DNA from: Pyrinomonadaceae bacterium
Lineage (GTDB): Bacteria > Acidobacteriota > Blastocatellia > Pyrinomonadales > Pyrinomonadaceae
Direction of reading: 5' to 3'
Assembly: GCA_025923035.1 (NCBI GenBank)
Contig: JAICGQ010000002.1
Location: forward strand, 1 to 48,974
DNA length: 48,974 bases
Part shown: positions 46,931 through 48,974 of the stretch, in pieces
Layout: every line of letters starts with the position of its first letter
Numbering within the stretch: position 1 is the first letter of the stretch
Notes under the pieces: generated by a model
Database searches by the model: none
What the model was told of the DNA's origin: nothing
The model's input: the letters and a program-made list of their open reading frames with translations, nothing else
Program-made: the position numbers and the translations under genes

Positions 46931-47641
46931 GTGAATCTGCCGAACACGGCCACGGTAATCCTGGGAGCGCTCGTCGCCCTCGTCTGGTCCTATTCCTGCC
47001 TGAGTTTCGCCGCCCACCTCAAAACCAATCTGAGGCTTCGCACCGGCTACACACGCAAGGTCTTCCACGTACTGATCTTCACTTCAGCGGTGATCGTCCA
47101 CGCTCTGGGCGGGTTCTGGGCGGTGTGCGTGTTTGGTTTGATGGTGTCGCTGGTGGTCGGCTTTGCCGTCTTCCGCGGTCGAGGCAACCGCCTGTACGAG
47201 GCGCTCGCCCGCAAGCAGGATGGACCAGATCGCACGTACTACATCGTCATCCCGTACTTCGCCACGCTGATCGGAGGAATGGTCAGCAACATATTGTTTG
47301 GCCCGTTGGCGGTGATGGGCTATCTCGTCGGCGGCCTGGGCGACGCAGCTGGCGAACCTGCCGGGCTGAAGTGGGGGAAGCACCGTTACAAAACTCCGAG
47401 CAGCCCGCGCTTCAACAAAACACTCGAAGGCTCCGTTGCAGTGCTCGCTGCATCAGCAGTAGCTCTCGCGATCGGCGTGGCGATCAGTCCGCAACTGAGT
47501 TTCGGAGTGCGATCGCTCGTCGCACTTCCCGTAATCGCCCTTGTTTGCACTTTAGTCGAAGCGTTTTCACCGCGCGGTTGGGACAACGTACCGATGCAGA
47601 TTGTTCCCACCGTGCTGGCAGCGATTCTGTTGTCGAAATGA
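46931..47641 (+). CDS. Dolichol/phytol kinase-like integral membrane protein
   Basis: 236 aa; GYTRKVFHVLIF, GGLGDAAGEPAGLKWGKHRYKTPSSPRFNKTLEGSVAVL resembles the SEC59/VTE5 CTP-dependent kinase family. Confidence 0.75.
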   Translation: MNLPNTATVILGALVALVWSYSCLSFAAHLKTNLRLRTGYTRKVFHVLIFTSAVIVHALGGFWAVCVFGLMVSLVVGFAVFRGRGNRLYEALARKQDGPDRTYYIVIPYFATLIGGMVSNILFGPLAVMGYLVGGLGDAAGEPAGLKWGKHRYKTPSSPRFNKTLEGSVAVLAASAVALAIGVAISPQLSFGVRSLVALPVIALVCTLVEAFSPRGWDNVPMQIVPTVLAAILLSK

Positions 47642-47672
47642 TCAGTTTCAGTTCCACAGTCAGGTGATAACC

Positions 47673-48338
47673 ATGCATGACATTCTGAAATCCGCCGACG
47701 TCAAAAGATTCGTCGTCGTGTCGACGCTGCTGTGCTGGTGCTTTTGTATGATCGTTGTGCGCATCGATCGAACGGGCTCCGGTTACTATCGATTCCTGAT
47801 CACCAATCTTTTTCTCGCCTGCGTGCCGCTATTTTTGAGCACCGCGCTGCGAATCGCGAATCGTTGGAAATTTCCGCGCTTGATTCAGTTGGCCACGTTT
47901 GGGCTGTGGCTACTGTTTCTTCCGAACGCACCTTACATTCTCACCGACATCCTGCACTTGACGCGCGCGAACCACGCGCCCGTCTGGTACGACCTCGCGC
48001 TGCTACTCTCGTGTTCCGGAACAGGCCTGCTCGTCGGCTACCTGTCACTCATCGACGTGCAGGGCATCGTGGCGCGGCGCTTTGGCACTGCCTACGGTTG
48101 GATCTTTGCGGTGGTGTCGCTGGTGTTGAGTGGCTTTGCGATGTATCTGGGCAGGTTCCTGCGCTGGAACAGTTGGGACGTTCTGGTCGCGCCGACGAAA
48201 GTCATTGAAATACTGGGCGCGATGACGCAGCCCTGGGCACACACTCGGCCGCTGGCGGTCACGATAGTGTTCGGCGTTATCTTCGCGCTCGGGTACGTCA
48301 GCGTGAGAATACTGCTGGTCCAACCGGAGCGTTCGTGA
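47673..48338 (+). CDS. DUF1361 family membrane protein
   Basis: Start reassigned to MHDILKSADVKRF; FLPNAPYILTDILHL and GRFLRWNSWDVL are characteristic. Confidence 0.8.
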   Translation: MHDILKSADVKRFVVVSTLLCWCFCMIVVRIDRTGSGYYRFLITNLFLACVPLFLSTALRIANRWKFPRLIQLATFGLWLLFLPNAPYILTDILHLTRANHAPVWYDLALLLSCSGTGLLVGYLSLIDVQGIVARRFGTAYGWIFAVVSLVLSGFAMYLGRFLRWNSWDVLVAPTKVIEILGAMTQPWAHTRPLAVTIVFGVIFALGYVSVRILLVQPERS

Positions 48339-48341
48339 GGT

Positions 48342-48635
48342 TCAGCGGCGCGCTTTTGCCGGCGCACCCCGGGCTGCCTTTCGCTTCGCACTCTGACTTT
48401 GTGTCGCATGAGCAGCGCCCGGCGTTGAGGGCGGGACGCCGAATCTTAAAGCCCGCCGTTGGCGCTCGACGTCGATGGTCCAATCCGGCGACGAAAGCAT
48501 GTTACCCAACTCGACGCCCTTTGTTTCGGCGAGTGACTGGATATGGCCGACGAGCCACGGCACAAACTGTCCCTGAATGACCTCGGCAAGCTTGGCATTT
48601 GGAGGATAGATCACGCTCAACCTGGCTTTCATCAC
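48342..48635 (-). CDS. Hypothetical protein
   Basis: 97 aa; starts 7 nt after the stop of an upstream minus-strand ORF (TGAGTTCAGGTGATGAAA); basic C-terminal tail. Confidence 0.5.
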   Translation of the reverse strand: MMKARLSVIYPPNAKLAEVIQGQFVPWLVGHIQSLAETKGVELGNMLSSPDWTIDVERQRRALRFGVPPSTPGAAHATQSQSAKRKAARGAPAKARR

Positions 48636-48641
48636 CTGAAC

Positions 48642-48928
48642 TCACCGAGCATGAAAAAATAGAAGTCTACACTTCGCCTTCTGCCAAATCAGCAACGCCT
48701 TTTCAGGCAAGAGCGTGTCAAGAGCTTTCAAGTCAACTTCAACCCGGGGAAGCGGCATCACGACCAGACAAAAATTGTAATCAGTGTCGCGCGGCCGAAT
48801 GTTTGCATTTACCTTCAACCCGGTCTTTTGTTCGATCTCAACTTTCAGACGTCATTGAAGATTTCAGCAAGCCAGCAGAGGTAGGTCTTAACTCCCCTTT
48901 GGTGATTGACATCTCCTGGGGAACTCAT
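48642..48928 (-). pseudogene. Frameshifted hypothetical ORF (about 95 codons in two frames)
   Basis: Frame 1 from ATG 48928: MSSPGDVNHQRGVKTYLCWLAEIFNDV*. Frame 2: (TGA)RLKVEIEQKTGLKVNANIRPRDTDYNFCLVVMPLPRVEVDLKALDTLLPEKALLIWQKAKCRLLFFHAR*. A single-nt loss near 48855 would join them. Confidence 0.5.
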
Positions 48929-48974
48929 TACTCTGCGGCTGCTTCGCTGAAACTTCGCCCTTCGGACACCAACA

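Overview
The 49-kb window is chromosomal sequence from a fairly GC-rich bacterium. The gene content (tricorn-like protease, DUF2911, FtsX/MacB-type permeases, secreted HEAT proteins, PEP-CTERM and PxKF domains) resembles Acidobacteriota, possibly Blastocatellia, but this taxonomy is inference only. I support about 33 protein-coding genes and one tRNA with a CAU anticodon. There are no rRNAs, no CRISPR array and no intact mobile element. Most genes are ordinary secreted or metabolic functions: peptidases M20/M48/M61/S41, two PQQ-type sugar dehydrogenase paralogs, an ECF sigma factor with an anti-sigma-like partner and HEAT proteins, an aconitase-family fusion, a CYTH protein, an MFS transporter, DoxX and a large alpha-2-macroglobulin. 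I see no obvious defence or mobile system. The least explained signals are in non-coding DNA: (i) three intergenic hairpins built from 7-bp units (TRCTTWG) whose arms abut stop or start codons, and (ii) a second dispersed element (ACTGACCTYCCGCWAGCGSGAG plus TCCTTTTAACTGACC), seen twice. Other observations are a PxKF-domain remnant, a frameshifted ORF at the right edge, a small membrane ORF missed by the ORF track and a probable leaderless promoter. All family calls come from reading motifs; no searches were run.
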